Below are positions 44,568-54,366 of a stretch of DNA of 64,000 nt, in pieces. Position 1 is the first letter of the stretch. Every line of letters starts with the position of its first letter. The position numbers and the translations under genes were made by a program. Source of the DNA: an uncultured Roseibium sp. (GTDB lineage Bacteria > Pseudomonadota > Alphaproteobacteria > Rhizobiales > Stappiaceae); the NCBI RefSeq assembly GCF_947496995.1, contig NZ_CANMFD010000001.1, positions 1,422,692-1,486,691 of the forward strand. The letters run 5' to 3'. The notes beneath the pieces were generated by a model that made no database searches, was not told where the DNA came from, and saw only the letters and a program-made list of their open reading frames with translations.

Positions 44568-44881
44568 CCTGGTTGTCCAACCCCAATATGTATTGGCGGA
44601 AATAGGCTCGCCCGCTTACCGGCTGACGGGCCGTGGCCGGTTTGCGTATCGCTCCTTTTATGAGATCGCCCCCTGGTTTCGGACGCAATTCCAACGGGCG
44701 GTATCGGTGAAGGCGCGAGTCTGTGCGAGAGGCCGGATCACGCGCATCACCGGAATGGTATGAAACGTGCAAAAGAAACGGAAAATGGGGACGGCAACAG
44801 CTGCACCGGCGAGAGAATGCCGCTGCACTGGTGATATTAGTGGTGAAAAAACGGGCATATGCTTAATGTTTGGACAGATCG
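44568..44881. other. Intergenic region before the permease-kinase
   Basis: About 310 bases with no credible gene and no strong dyad. A promoter for the permease-kinase is expected here. The ATG at 44882 has only a poor ribosome site (GGACAG). Confidence 0.5.
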
Positions 44882-47800
44882 ATGACTGCCCGTCAGCGCA
44901 TTCTTCCGGTCCGCCGCCAGTACAACAAGTGGGTCAATAATCAGACCCTCGAGGACTATGCGCTCCGGTTTACCGCCAAAAGCGCGCGCCGTTTTTCCTC
45001 CCGTGCAATTTCGCAGACGGCCATCGGCGCGATCTCCTTTCTGGCCCTGGAGGCCATCGGCGGCGCGATCACGCTGTCACACGGCACCGCCAACGCGTTC
45101 ATCGCCATTCTCGTCGGCAGCCTTGTGCTGCTTATCGTCGGCCTGCCGATCAGTCGCTATGCCATGCGCTACGGCGTCGACATCGATCTTCTGACCCGCG
45201 GCGCCGGTTTCGGCTATATCGGCTCGACGGTCACGTCGCTGATCTATGCCAGCTTCACATTCATCCTCTTCGCCATCGAAGCCTCGATCATGTCGAGCGC
45301 GCTGGAATTCGCCTTCGGCGTGCCGCTCTGGCTCGGGTATATCGTCAGCGCGGTTGCCGTCATTCCGCTGGTGACTCACGGGATCACCTGGATCAGCCGG
45401 TTTCAAATCGCCACCCAGCCATTCTGGATTGTCCTGAACATTCTGCCCTTCTTCTTCATCGCCTTCACCGACTGGCATGCAGTCGGGAGCTGGCTGATGT
45501 TCACCGGCATCGATCCGCTGACGCAGGCGCCGAAAACCGGCCCCGGAGGCTGGGAAAGCGTCAATCTGGTCAGTTTCGGGGCTGCATCGGCGGTCATTCT
45601 CGCGTTGATGGCGCAAATCGGTGAGCAGGTGGACTTCCTGCGCTTTCTGCCGGCCCAGGACTTCGGCCGCCGCCGCCACCGGCTGGCGCTCTTCCTGGCG
45701 GGCCCCGGCTGGGTGGTGCTCGGCGCGCCGAAGATGATCGCCGGATCGTTTCTGGCCGTGCTGGTGCTCTCCCACGGGGTGCCTGTAGAACATGCCGACG
45801 AGCCCTCGCGCATGTATGCGGTCGCCTTCGGTTACATGATCCCCAACGAGACCCTGGTCCTGCTGCTGATGGCGGCCTTTGTCGTCGTTGCCCAGCTCAA
45901 GATCAACGTCATGAACGCCTATGCGGGCTCATTGGCCTGGTCGAATTTCTTCTCCCGTCTGACCCATTCCCATCCGGGCCGGGTGGTCTGGCTGGTGTTC
46001 AACGTCGGCATCGCGCTCCTTCTGATGGAGCTCGGGATCTATCGTCTTCTGGAGGAAACGCTCGGCGTCTTTTCCATCATCGCGATGGCCTGGCTATCCA
46101 CCATTTCGGCCGATCTTTTCATCAACAAGCCGCTCGGCCTGTCGCCGCCCGGTATCGAGTTCAAGAGGGCCCATCTTTACGACATCAATCCTGTCGGCAC
46201 CGGTGCGATGCTGCTTGCTGCGGGCATCGCGCTGGCGGCCCACTTCGGGCAATTCGGAGAGGGCGCCGCGGCGCTGGCAACCTTCCTCGCCATGGCGGTC
46301 GCCTTCATCGCCGCGCCCTTGATCGCCTTTGCCACAGGGGGCCGCTTCTACCTGGCGCGAAAGCCACGCATGAGCTGGCAGCAACTGCAGCATATCGCCT
46401 GTTCGATCTGCGAGAACCCGTTCGAGCCGGAGGACATGGCTTATTGCCCGGCCTATCAGGCGCCCATCTGTTCGCTGTGCTGCACGCTCGACGCCCGCTG
46501 TCATGATTCCTGCAAGCCGAAGGCCCGGTTCACCCATCAGCTCGGCACGGTCGCCGGCTATGTCCTTCCCGAAGCGCTGCTGGTCTATTTCCGCACCCGC
46601 CTCGGGCGCTACGCCCTGATGTCCATCCTGTCGATAGCCTCCATCGGCCTGGTGCTGTGGATCATTTATGGTCAGGCCGCCAGCCGGCTTGGCGACCCGA
46701 CAGGCATCATCGGCCAGACCGTCGCGCTGATCTTCTTCGTCTTTGCCATCGTCGCCGGCATCGCCTGCTGGTTTCTGGTTCTGGCCAACGACACGCGCAG
46801 GGTGGCGGAGGAGGAATCCGCCCGCCAGAATGCGCTTCTGCAGAAGGAAATCGATGCCCACAGCGTGACCGACGCCGCGCTCCAGAAGGCCAAGGAGGAC
46901 GCGGAAGCGGCCAATCTGGCCAAGAGCCGCTATGTGGTCGGCCTCAGCCACGAACTCAGGACGCCGCTCAATGCGGTGATGGGCTATGCCCAGGTGCTGG
47001 AGCGCGACGATACGCTGCCGGCGGCGCGCAAACCCGCCGTCAGCACCATCCGCCGCAGCGCGGAGCATCTCTCCGGCCTGATCGACGGGCTTCTGGATAT
47101 TTCCCGGATCGAGGCCGGGCGTCTGCAGATCTATTCCGACGAAATCAACATTCACGACTTTCTCGACCAGATCGTCGACATGTTCCGCATGCAGGCTGCC
47201 GCCAAGGGGCTCGGGTTCGACTACGTCCGTGCCGCCAACCTGCCGGTCTTTGTCCGTTCGGACGAAAAACGTCTGCGCCAGATCCTGGTCAACCTGCTGT
47301 CCAACGCCATCAAGTTCACACAGGAAGGCAAGGTCTCCCTCACGGTCAGCTACCGCTCGCAGGTCGCGGGCTTCGTCGTCGCCGACAGCGGTCCCGGCAT
47401 CCCGCTGGACGAACAGGCGAAAATCTTCGAGCCCTTCGGGCGCAGCAAGGCGGCCTATGGCGCGCGCACGCCCGGCCTCGGGCTGGGGCTGACAATCACC
47501 AAGCTCCTGGCCGAATCCATGGGCGGTGCAATCGCCCTGTCCAGCGAGCCGGGCGGGGGCGCGTCCTTCGAGGTGCGCCTCATGCTCTCCGCCGTCGACC
47601 GGCCGGTGGACACCGTTCGGCTTGAACGGCAGGTGCGCGGCTATGAAGGCGCACGCCGCACCATCGCGGTCATCGACGACAATTCCGATCACCGAGCGCT
47701 CGTCAGCGATATTCTCAAGCCCGTGGGGTTCGCGGTTGTGGAAGCCGAACACGGCGCGGCCTGTCTTGAACATGTCCAGGGGCTGAACCCGGATCTCTAC

Positions 47801-48271
47801 CTTGTCGACATCCTGATGCCCGGCATGAACGGCTGGGAGCTGGTGGAAACCCTGCGGGCGCGGGGGGACACCGCTCCGATTGTCATGCTTTCAGCCAACA
47901 TCGGCGATCAGGCCTTGCGGCCGGACGGTCCTGTCCACCACAATGCGACCCTCGCCAAACCCTTCACCATCGGCCAGCTTCTCGATCTTCTGCAAAAACA
48001 CCTGGGTGTCGTCTGGACGGAAAAGCCGCAGAAGGCCGATGCGGCGCCGGCCTCCGGCAGCCCGCTGCGCTCTCCGGGTGCCGATCACGTGGCGGACCTT
48101 ATATCACTGGCGGAGATCGGTTATGTGGAGGGGATCGAAGCCAAGTTGAGCGAACTTGCGCAGACACCGGGAAACGGGCCGCTGATCGACACGCTGCACG
48201 AACATCTCAACCGTTTCGACTTCGACGCCTACAGGCACGTGCTCAACGGACTGGAAACCCATGACGGATGA
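44882..48271 (+). CDS. NCS1 permease-like hybrid sensor kinase with eight-cysteine cluster and receiver
   Basis: 1,129 residues from ATG 44882. Residues ~15-480 are an NCS1 purine/cytosine-permease-like membrane domain (NQTLEDYALRFTAKSARRFS start; GSTVTSLIYASFTFILF; about 12 helices). A cysteine cluster, C-X2-C-X11-C-X7-C-X2-CC-X5-C-X3-C, lies at about 507-546. Two further helices, a coiled coil, HisKA (LSHELRTPLN, His690), HATPase (DSGPGIPLD, GLGLGLTI) and a receiver (Asp976 in LVDILMPGMNG) follow, with an ~95-residue tail. The permease is probably a receptor. Its stop overlaps the LuxR-type regulator gene by 11 bases. Urea or a purine/allantoin-type ligand is inferred from the urt neighbours. 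Confidence 0.93.
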   Translation: MTARQRILPVRRQYNKWVNNQTLEDYALRFTAKSARRFSSRAISQTAIGAISFLALEAIGGAITLSHGTANAFIAILVGSLVLLIVGLPISRYAMRYGVDIDLLTRGAGFGYIGSTVTSLIYASFTFILFAIEASIMSSALEFAFGVPLWLGYIVSAVAVIPLVTHGITWISRFQIATQPFWIVLNILPFFFIAFTDWHAVGSWLMFTGIDPLTQAPKTGPGGWESVNLVSFGAASAVILALMAQIGEQVDFLRFLPAQDFGRRRHRLALFLAGPGWVVLGAPKMIAGSFLAVLVLSHGVPVEHADEPSRMYAVAFGYMIPNETLVLLLMAAFVVVAQLKINVMNAYAGSLAWSNFFSRLTHSHPGRVVWLVFNVGIALLLMELGIYRLLEETLGVFSIIAMAWLSTISADLFINKPLGLSPPGIEFKRAHLYDINPVGTGAMLLAAGIALAAHFGQFGEGAAALATFLAMAVAFIAAPLIAFATGGRFYLARKPRMSWQQLQHIACSICENPFEPEDMAYCPAYQAPICSLCCTLDARCHDSCKPKARFTHQLGTVAGYVLPEALLVYFRTRLGRYALMSILSIASIGLVLWIIYGQAASRLGDPTGIIGQTVALIFFVFAIVAGIACWFLVLANDTRRVAEEESARQNALLQKEIDAHSVTDAALQKAKEDAEAANLAKSRYVVGLSHELRTPLNAVMGYAQVLERDDTLPAARKPAVSTIRRSAEHLSGLIDGLLDISRIEAGRLQIYSDEINIHDFLDQIVDMFRMQAAAKGLGFDYVRAANLPVFVRSDEKRLRQILVNLLSNAIKFTQEGKVSLTVSYRSQVAGFVVADSGPGIPLDEQAKIFEPFGRSKAAYGARTPGLGLGLTITKLLAESMGGAIALSSEPGGGASFEVRLMLSAVDRPVDTVRLERQVRGYEGARRTIAVIDDNSDHRALVSDILKPVGFAVVEAEHGAACLEHVQGLNPDLYLVDILMPGMNGWELVETLRARGDTAPIVMLSANIGDQALRPDGPVHHNATLAKPFTIGQLLDLLQKHLGVVWTEKPQKADAAPASGSPLRSPGADHVADLISLAEIGYVEGIEAKLSELAQTPGNGPLIDTLHEHLNRFDFDAYRHVLNGLETHDG

Positions 48272-49175
48272 TCGCCGCGATACGGTCCTGGTGGTGGACG
48301 ACAGCCCGGAGACCCTCGGGTTCGTCACCGAGGCACTGAAAAAGACCGGGATTGCAGTTCTGGTAGCCACCAGCGGCGAAGCGGCGCTCTCCGTATGCGA
48401 GAAGGTGACCCCGGACACCATCCTCATGGATGCGGTGATGCCGGGACTGGATGGCTTCGACACCTGCCGCAACATCAAGGACAATCCTGCACTCCGGCAT
48501 GTCCCGGTCATCTTCATGACCGGGCTTTCGGAAACCGAGCACATCGTGAAGGCGCTGGAATCCGGCGGCGTTGATTTTCTGACAAAGCCCATTGATGTCG
48601 ATGAACTGAAGGCGCGCATCAAGGTTCATCTGAAAAACGCCAGATCCGTTCAGAGCGCCCATGTGGCGCTTGATGCCGCCGGTCGTCACCTTGTGGCCGT
48701 TTCGGCCGATGGCGGCGTGCTGTGGTCGACGCCGCAGATCCGGAACCTTCTGGAAAGGACCGGCGACGCGGAGGCCAGCCTGTTTGCGCTCGGCCGGGCG
48801 CTCGGGGAATGGCTGGACAGCGTCGAGCTTGCGGACGACCGGCGCAAGAGCTTCATGCTCGGCCTGTCGGAGGACCTTGCAGTCCAGCTCCACCCCCTCG
48901 GCCGGGTCGGCCCGGACGAGAATCTCTTCAGGGTGACGGCGGAGGACGAAGCCGGCCAGATCCGCGCCCTGCAGCAGCGCTTCGAACTGACCCAGCGCGA
49001 AGCCGAAGTGCTGATCTGGATCGCCAAGGGCAAGGCCAACAAGGATATCGGCGAAATCCTCGGCCTCTCGCCGCGTACGGTGAACAAGCATCTGGAACAG
49101 ATCTTCGTCAAACTCGGCGTCGAAAACCGGGCCTCCGCTGCGGTCAGGGCCGCGGAAGTGATCTATGCGCTGTGA
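48261..49175 (+). CDS. LuxR/NarL-type response regulator
   Basis: 304 residues. N-terminal receiver (VVDDSPETLG; Asp57 in ILMDAVMPGLDGFD; Lys in FLTKPID), a middle PAS-like stretch (LVAVSADGGVLWSTP), and a C-terminal LuxR HTH (LTQREAEVLIWIAKGKANKD and LSPRTVNKHLEQIF). ATG 48261 overlaps the permease-kinase, so it is the likely partner and DNA-binding output. Probable control of urt or adjacent genes is inferred. Confidence 0.93.
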   Translation: MTDDRRDTVLVVDDSPETLGFVTEALKKTGIAVLVATSGEAALSVCEKVTPDTILMDAVMPGLDGFDTCRNIKDNPALRHVPVIFMTGLSETEHIVKALESGGVDFLTKPIDVDELKARIKVHLKNARSVQSAHVALDAAGRHLVAVSADGGVLWSTPQIRNLLERTGDAEASLFALGRALGEWLDSVELADDRRKSFMLGLSEDLAVQLHPLGRVGPDENLFRVTAEDEAGQIRALQQRFELTQREAEVLIWIAKGKANKDIGEILGLSPRTVNKHLEQIFVKLGVENRASAAVRAAEVIYAL

Positions 49176-49231
49176 GGGTATCCGCACTCTTGGTGGCGAC
49201 AGGTTCGACCGGCGATTGACGCCAGTCTTCT

Positions 49232-50167
49232 TCAGGGGAGGGAGAACAGATGCTCGTGTTGTCTGCGTGCGGTGTCGATTTCACGGCGAATCCAGTCTCG
49301 CAGATGGCGGTAGCCGTCCGTTTCCGAATAGGCGGCCGTCGTCACAAGCCAGTATCTCGCCTTTGAGGCGACAGGCTTGCCGACGACTTCGAGAAAACCT
49401 GCCTCGATATCGTTTTCGATCAGGAGCGTTCGTCCGAGGGCGACCCCCATGCCGCTGATGGCGGCCTGAATCGCAAGATCGGCGCGGGCAAAAGAATTGC
49501 TTATCTTCCCGGGAGCGTCCGGCCAGTTGCGCCCGCTGTAATAGGCCCTCCAGCTGAATCCCGTTCCGTCCGTCTCACCGGACCTGTCGGCCAGAAGCGG
49601 CACGCCGCCATCCCCGGAAGCCGGGGCCAGATCGCCGGAAACGAGGCCCGGACGGGCAACCGGGACAAGGTGGGCGTGAATGAGGGCATCAGCGTGAAAA
49701 CCTGGATAGGGCCCGACACCGTAGCGGATCGCCGCCTGGGCTTCGCCGCCGTGGAGATCGGCCAGTCGGTCCTCGACATCGACCACGAGGTCAAGGCCGT
49801 CCGCCTGGGCGCGTTGAAGCGCCGGCACGATCCATTTCATGGCAAGGGATGAGGACACGGAAAGGCGAAGGGTCCTGGACGTCTTCACGTCGGCGACCCG
49901 AACCAGAGTGCTGCCCCAGATTTCCTGGCAACGCTGCGCGGCCTCGCACACGATCCGGCCCGCCTCTGTCGGCACGATCCGGCGTGTCGTCCGCTCGAAC
50001 AGCTTCGTACCGAGTACCGTCTCAAGCGACTTGATGCGATGGCTGACGGCCGATTGCTCCAGACCGACCGCCAAAGCCGCCCGGGAAAAGTTACCTTCCT
50101 CGAGAATTGCATTCAAAAGGGTCGCATTCTGCATGAGGCGGTTGCGGAGAGCATCTTCGCTATTCAT
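49232..50167 (-). CDS. LysR-family transcriptional regulator
   Basis: 311 residues from ATG 50167 (GTG 50176 is an alternative). Winged-helix with LNAILEEGNFSRAALAVGLEQSAVSHRIKSLE, then an effector domain. Divergent from the PhzF-like gene with 85 bases between, so probably its regulator. Confidence 0.9.
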   Translation of the reverse strand: MNSEDALRNRLMQNATLLNAILEEGNFSRAALAVGLEQSAVSHRIKSLETVLGTKLFERTTRRIVPTEAGRIVCEAAQRCQEIWGSTLVRVADVKTSRTLRLSVSSSLAMKWIVPALQRAQADGLDLVVDVEDRLADLHGGEAQAAIRYGVGPYPGFHADALIHAHLVPVARPGLVSGDLAPASGDGGVPLLADRSGETDGTGFSWRAYYSGRNWPDAPGKISNSFARADLAIQAAISGMGVALGRTLLIENDIEAGFLEVVGKPVASKARYWLVTTAAYSETDGYRHLRDWIRREIDTARRQHEHLFSLP

Positions 50168-50252
50168 GAATTTCACTCATGTATTCAGGCATTGCGGCTT
50201 TAGTTTATCTGGATGATTGTTGTTATCAGTTAATGAGAAAAAGGTCACGGAT

Positions 50253-51167
50253 ATGAACGAAATCAGAAAAATCGCCGCCCGTATCGTCAACGGGTTCGTT
50301 ACGCGCACCAACGCAACACAGGCCCATGGCGGCAATCCGGCCGGGGTCGTGCTCGATGCCGACATGTTGTCCGAAACGGACATGCTTGCGATTGCCGGCA
50401 AGATCGGACTTTCCGAGACGGCGTTCGTGTCGAAATCCGCATCCGAAGGCTTCAGGCTGGACTTCTTCACGCCCAACCGGAGGATTGCCCATTGCGGTCA
50501 CGCCACCATCGCCACCTTCAGCTATCTGGCGGAATTGGGGCGGGTGCAGGACGGGCTCACGTCGAAGGAGACCGTCGACGGCCCGCGGAAGATCATCATC
50601 AAGGACGGCGCCGCCTACATGGAACAGCTCGCCCCGAAATACGAGCAGAGTGCGGACTGGACTGATCGCGATGTTAGCGAGGCGGATGTGCTGGCCTCCC
50701 TCGGCATCGGCGAACACGAACTCGACGGGCGCCTCCGCCCGGTGCTCGTCAACACGGGCAACAGCTTCATCGTCGTGGCTGTACGCGACGCTGGTGTTCT
50801 GAAGCGGATTGCGCCGGACCAGGCAAGGATCGAGGCCATCAGCAACAAGCTGGACCTGATCGGCTACTATGTCTTCACGACCGACCGCAGCGCCACACAG
50901 GGGGACGCCACGGCCCGCATGTTCGCGCCGCGATATGCGATTGATGAGGAATCGGCCACCGGCATGGCGGCCGGGCCTCTGGCCAGCGTGCTCCACGACC
51001 TGATGGACATCAAAAAGCCCCGTCTGGTCATCGAGCAGGGTCACTTCATGGAGCCGCCTTCGCCGAGTGTCATCACCGTCGACCTCGAGCTTGAGGACGG
51101 GAAGATCACCGGTCTGATGGCAGGTGGCTACGGATCGGTCATGGAGGAAATGACCGTCACCATATGA
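50253..51167 (+). CDS. PhzF-family isomerase/epimerase-like protein
   Basis: 304 residues from ATG 50253 (AAAAAGG ribosome site). Two-domain diaminopimelate-epimerase-like fold: NPAGVVLDAD, SETAFVSK with the catalytic Glu, RIAHCGHATIATF and later ESATGMAAGPLAS. PhzF relatives include the phenazine trans-2,3-dihydro-3-hydroxyanthranilate isomerase, but no other phenazine gene is here, so the role is open. Confidence 0.9.
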   Translation: MNEIRKIAARIVNGFVTRTNATQAHGGNPAGVVLDADMLSETDMLAIAGKIGLSETAFVSKSASEGFRLDFFTPNRRIAHCGHATIATFSYLAELGRVQDGLTSKETVDGPRKIIIKDGAAYMEQLAPKYEQSADWTDRDVSEADVLASLGIGEHELDGRLRPVLVNTGNSFIVVAVRDAGVLKRIAPDQARIEAISNKLDLIGYYVFTTDRSATQGDATARMFAPRYAIDEESATGMAAGPLASVLHDLMDIKKPRLVIEQGHFMEPPSPSVITVDLELEDGKITGLMAGGYGSVMEEMTVTI

Positions 51168-51296
51168 CGGCGAGCGGCTGCTCCTGTCAGTCGTGTCGTA
51201 GCTTCGATGGGAGTAACCGAAAGGACCTCAATCGTTCCGCATGAACCAGCCTCGTTGACCGGTCAGATTTCACAGACAATGACAGACAAGTTTTCC

Positions 51297-52625
51297 TCAA
51301 AGGAAGACGGTGGCTGCAGCGGGCATGAGGATGACGAGCACCAGAACACACAGCATCACCGCAATGAAGGGAAGCGTGGCGGCAAATATCTCCTCCACCG
51401 AGACCGTCGGATCGTTGAGGGTGTTGTGAACGGTGAAGACCGATATGCCGAAGGGGGGCGTCAGCAGTCCGATCTCCACTGCGATCACGATGACGATGCC
51501 GAAATGACTGAGGTCGATCCCCATGCTTTGCGCGATCGGCGCGGTAATCGGGACCATGATCAGCAGGATCGAAGTGCTGTCGAGGATCATTCCCATGATC
51601 AGGATGATGAGCGCGCAGAAGACCAGAAAGCCGAACGGACCAAGCCCGGTGTCGGTCACCAGTCCGGCGATGGCGTTCGGCAGCCCGGCGATTGACAGCA
51701 TTCGGGAATAGAAGCTCGCCGCGATCAGCAGCAGCAGGATCGAGACCGAGATCACGCCGGTCTGCTTCATCACCTGCCACAGCTTGTGCCGGTCGAGGGA
51801 GCGCCGTGAAAGCGCGACGAGAAACGCACCGAATGCGCCGACGCCGCCAGCCTCGGTCGGAGTGAAGAAGCCGGTATAAAGACCGCCAAGCACCAGGATG
51901 ACCAGCAGGACGATCGGGATGAGCTTGCCGATCATCTGTCCGGCGGGCATGCGTTCGATATCCCGGTCGAGGCGGCGCTCGCGTGAGGCATTCGGATCGG
52001 TCAGGACGAAGCCCGGGAACAGCGCGGTGACGGTGATCAGCATCGTCACGAAGCCGCCGGCGAGCAACAGGCCCGGCACGATGCCTGCAATGAACATGCC
52101 GCCGATGGAAACCTCGGCAAGCACCCCGTAGATGATCAGCAGCAGGCTGGGCGGGATCAGCATGCCGAGCACGGAGGACCCGGCCACCGTTCCGGCGGCG
52201 AAGGACGCGCGATAGCCGTGACGGCGCATTTCAGGCACTGCGACCCGGGTAAAGACGGCGGCGGAGGCGATGGAAACCCCCGTGACCGCTGCGAAAATGG
52301 TGTTCGCCGCAACGGTGGCGACGCCAAGCCCGCAGATCACCCGGCGCAGCAGGTCTTCGGCCACTTCGAAGGTGTCCCGGCCGACATTGGACACACTGAC
52401 GAGCAGGCCCATCAACACGAACAGGGGGATCGTGGCAAAGAGATAATCGGCGATGCCGCTATAGACCGTCAGCTCCAGCATCCGGAAGGCGAGATCGATA
52501 TTGTCGCGGATGATCCAGATCCCGGCGAAGGCCACCGTGAACAGCGCGTAGGCGATCTGCATGCCCAGAAGGACCAGGACGATCAGGGCGAAGACAAGCA
52601 GAAGCCCGATGGTGAGCGTCGTCAT
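51297..52625 (-). CDS. dctM: TRAP transporter large permease (DctM)
   Basis: 442 residues, 12 or so helices. TRAP-T large subunit motifs IFAAVTGVSIASAAVFTRVAVP, GSSVLGMLIPPSLLLIIYGV and IILIMGMILDSTSILLIMVP. Moves the ligand with sodium symport. Overlaps dctQ by 4 bases (ATGA) and is the last gene of the hydroxylase-TRAP operon. Confidence 0.95.
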   Translation of the reverse strand: MTTLTIGLLLVFALIVLVLLGMQIAYALFTVAFAGIWIIRDNIDLAFRMLELTVYSGIADYLFATIPLFVLMGLLVSVSNVGRDTFEVAEDLLRRVICGLGVATVAANTIFAAVTGVSIASAAVFTRVAVPEMRRHGYRASFAAGTVAGSSVLGMLIPPSLLLIIYGVLAEVSIGGMFIAGIVPGLLLAGGFVTMLITVTALFPGFVLTDPNASRERRLDRDIERMPAGQMIGKLIPIVLLVILVLGGLYTGFFTPTEAGGVGAFGAFLVALSRRSLDRHKLWQVMKQTGVISVSILLLLIAASFYSRMLSIAGLPNAIAGLVTDTGLGPFGFLVFCALIILIMGMILDSTSILLIMVPITAPIAQSMGIDLSHFGIVIVIAVEIGLLTPPFGISVFTVHNTLNDPTVSVEEIFAATLPFIAVMLCVLVLVILMPAAATVFL

Positions 52626-53185
52626 GCGAGCCTCCGGAACCTGCGGGCTTCATCCTGTGCCCGGTACAGCGCGGCGAGTGCGGCGACCGCCGAACCCAGG
52701 ATCGTGATCCCGCGGAACGGCCATGTGGGAATGGTGAAGACGCCCTGGACACCGAAGAACTCCGATGTCTGCCAGGCATCGGCGAACTTGGGCCAGGAGG
52801 CCCACAGGATTGCGACCAGAACGATGACGCCGGTCAGCGCGAAGATCATTTCGATCATCGCGGCTGTGCGTGGAGAGCGTCCGTTCAGTCGGCGAATGAG
52901 AAAGTCGGCCCGGGTCAGGCGCTTCTGCAGGATGGCCGCTGCGATCTGCAGGAAAACGATGGCGACAACGGTGCGCCCGGCGATCTCGGCAACGCCCGTG
53001 ATGGGCGCGTTGAAGAAGTTGCGGCCCAGCACATCGGCAACGATCAGCACCATCAGGGCGCCGATCCCCAGAGTGCCGATGGAAGACATGACGGCGGCGA
53101 CCGTGCCCAGGAGCGCTCCGAAGGGAGCCTCCGAGAACTTCGGAACGAAGGCGTCGTCGTTCTCGACCGCAATGTCGTCGCTCAT
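52622..53185 (-). CDS. dctQ: TRAP transporter small permease (DctQ)
   Basis: 187 residues from ATG 53185, four helices (VMSSIGTLGIGALMVLIVADVLGRN; EIAGRTVVAIVFLQIAAAIL), the usual DctQ layout. It pairs with DctM. 78 bases from dctP. Confidence 0.92.
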   Translation of the reverse strand: MSDDIAVENDDAFVPKFSEAPFGALLGTVAAVMSSIGTLGIGALMVLIVADVLGRNFFNAPITGVAEIAGRTVVAIVFLQIAAAILQKRLTRADFLIRRLNGRSPRTAAMIEMIFALTGVIVLVAILWASWPKFADAWQTSEFFGVQGVFTIPTWPFRGITILGSAVAALAALYRAQDEARRFRRLA

Positions 53186-53263
53186 TCTAAAACCCGCTCT
53201 GTGTTGAAAAAGGCCCGCCCGGCCATGGTGCCGGGCGGGCCCGAGGTCAGTCAATGCCTGAGA

Positions 53264-54319
53264 TCACTGGCCTTCATCCCAGGACCGCAGCGGTTCTGCG
53301 CCCCGTGCGCGCAAGGCGTCGAAATAGGCTTTCAGCACCACACGTCCGTCATCGCCGGTCTGCTCGAGCCAGGGCGCAACGATATTCGGCAGGCCATTGA
53401 CCCAGGCGGTCTTTTCAGCCTCCGGCAATTCGTGGATGGTTAGGCCGGCTTCCTGCATTTCGACCAGGGCCCGCTTGGCAAGATCCTCGACATATTGGCC
53501 ATGCGCGGCGGATGTGGCTTTCGCGGCTTCGCGGAACGCCGCCTGAACGGGCTCCGGCAGGCCGTCGAAGAACGCCTTGTTGGCCGCGATGCCGCCGAAA
53601 TACATCGACCCGATGCCCACACGGGTCAGCTCGGGAGCGACTTCATAGACGCGCGTCGGCAGGATGCCGGAGGCAAAGGACAGGGTGCCCTCGGTCACGC
53701 CGGTCTGGATGTTGGTGTAATAGGTCGTCAGCGCTCCGTCGACCGGTGTGGCGCCAGTTTCCTGGAGCCAGTTGGCCGATGTCCCCGGAGCGTTCAGCTT
53801 GCGGTTCTGCAGGTCCGCCATCGTGTTGACCGGGAAGGTGGCGTAAATGTCGTAGCTGTCGGTGATGAGCGAGGACAGATGCACCATGCCGTTGTCCGCC
53901 CAGCTGTCGCGCAGCTCGGGCAGGTTTTCGGAAAGGTCATCGAAAATCTCGATGATCATCTTGTGGTCTTCGGTCGCGAAGGGGGTGAAGTAGGTCACGT
54001 TCTGGAGCGGCATGTTGGCGCCTTCCCAGACCGTACCCACCATCCCGACATCGACGATACCGTCCATGACGGCTTCCCGCGTGTCGGTGAACTTGTAGAG
54101 CGTGCCGGCATAGGCCTCGACCCAGTCGATCTTGTAGTCGCCCGCTTGTTCAAGAATACGGTTCACCTCCGGCTGGAAGGTGTTTTTCATCGCGTAGACC
54201 CAGATGTTCTGTTCAGGGTGCGACGAACCGATGTTGACGGTGATTGTCTCTTCCGCTGCGGCCCAGCCGGCGGAGCCGGCAAGGATTGCAGTCGCTGTTG
54301 CTAGAGTTACGAGTTTCAT
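53264..54319 (-). CDS. dctP: TRAP transporter periplasmic binding protein (DctP)
   Basis: 351 residues from ATG 54319 with a strong GGGAGGA ribosome site. Signal peptide (VTLATATAILAGSAGWAAAEE) and a TRAP solute receptor fold: ITVNIGSSHPEQ, DVGMVGTVWEGANMPLQ and TDSYDIYATFPVNTMADL. The usual Arg carboxylate region (LQNRKLNAPG) is present, so an organic acid is likely. It lies directly after the hydroxylase gene. Confidence 0.95.
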   Translation of the reverse strand: MKLVTLATATAILAGSAGWAAAEETITVNIGSSHPEQNIWVYAMKNTFQPEVNRILEQAGDYKIDWVEAYAGTLYKFTDTREAVMDGIVDVGMVGTVWEGANMPLQNVTYFTPFATEDHKMIIEIFDDLSENLPELRDSWADNGMVHLSSLITDSYDIYATFPVNTMADLQNRKLNAPGTSANWLQETGATPVDGALTTYYTNIQTGVTEGTLSFASGILPTRVYEVAPELTRVGIGSMYFGGIAANKAFFDGLPEPVQAAFREAAKATSAAHGQYVEDLAKRALVEMQEAGLTIHELPEAEKTAWVNGLPNIVAPWLEQTGDDGRVVLKAYFDALRARGAEPLRSWDEGQ

Positions 54320-54366
54320 TTTTTCCTCCCTGGATGAGGGGCTCTTCCTCCAAAGCCCCCGCTGGT

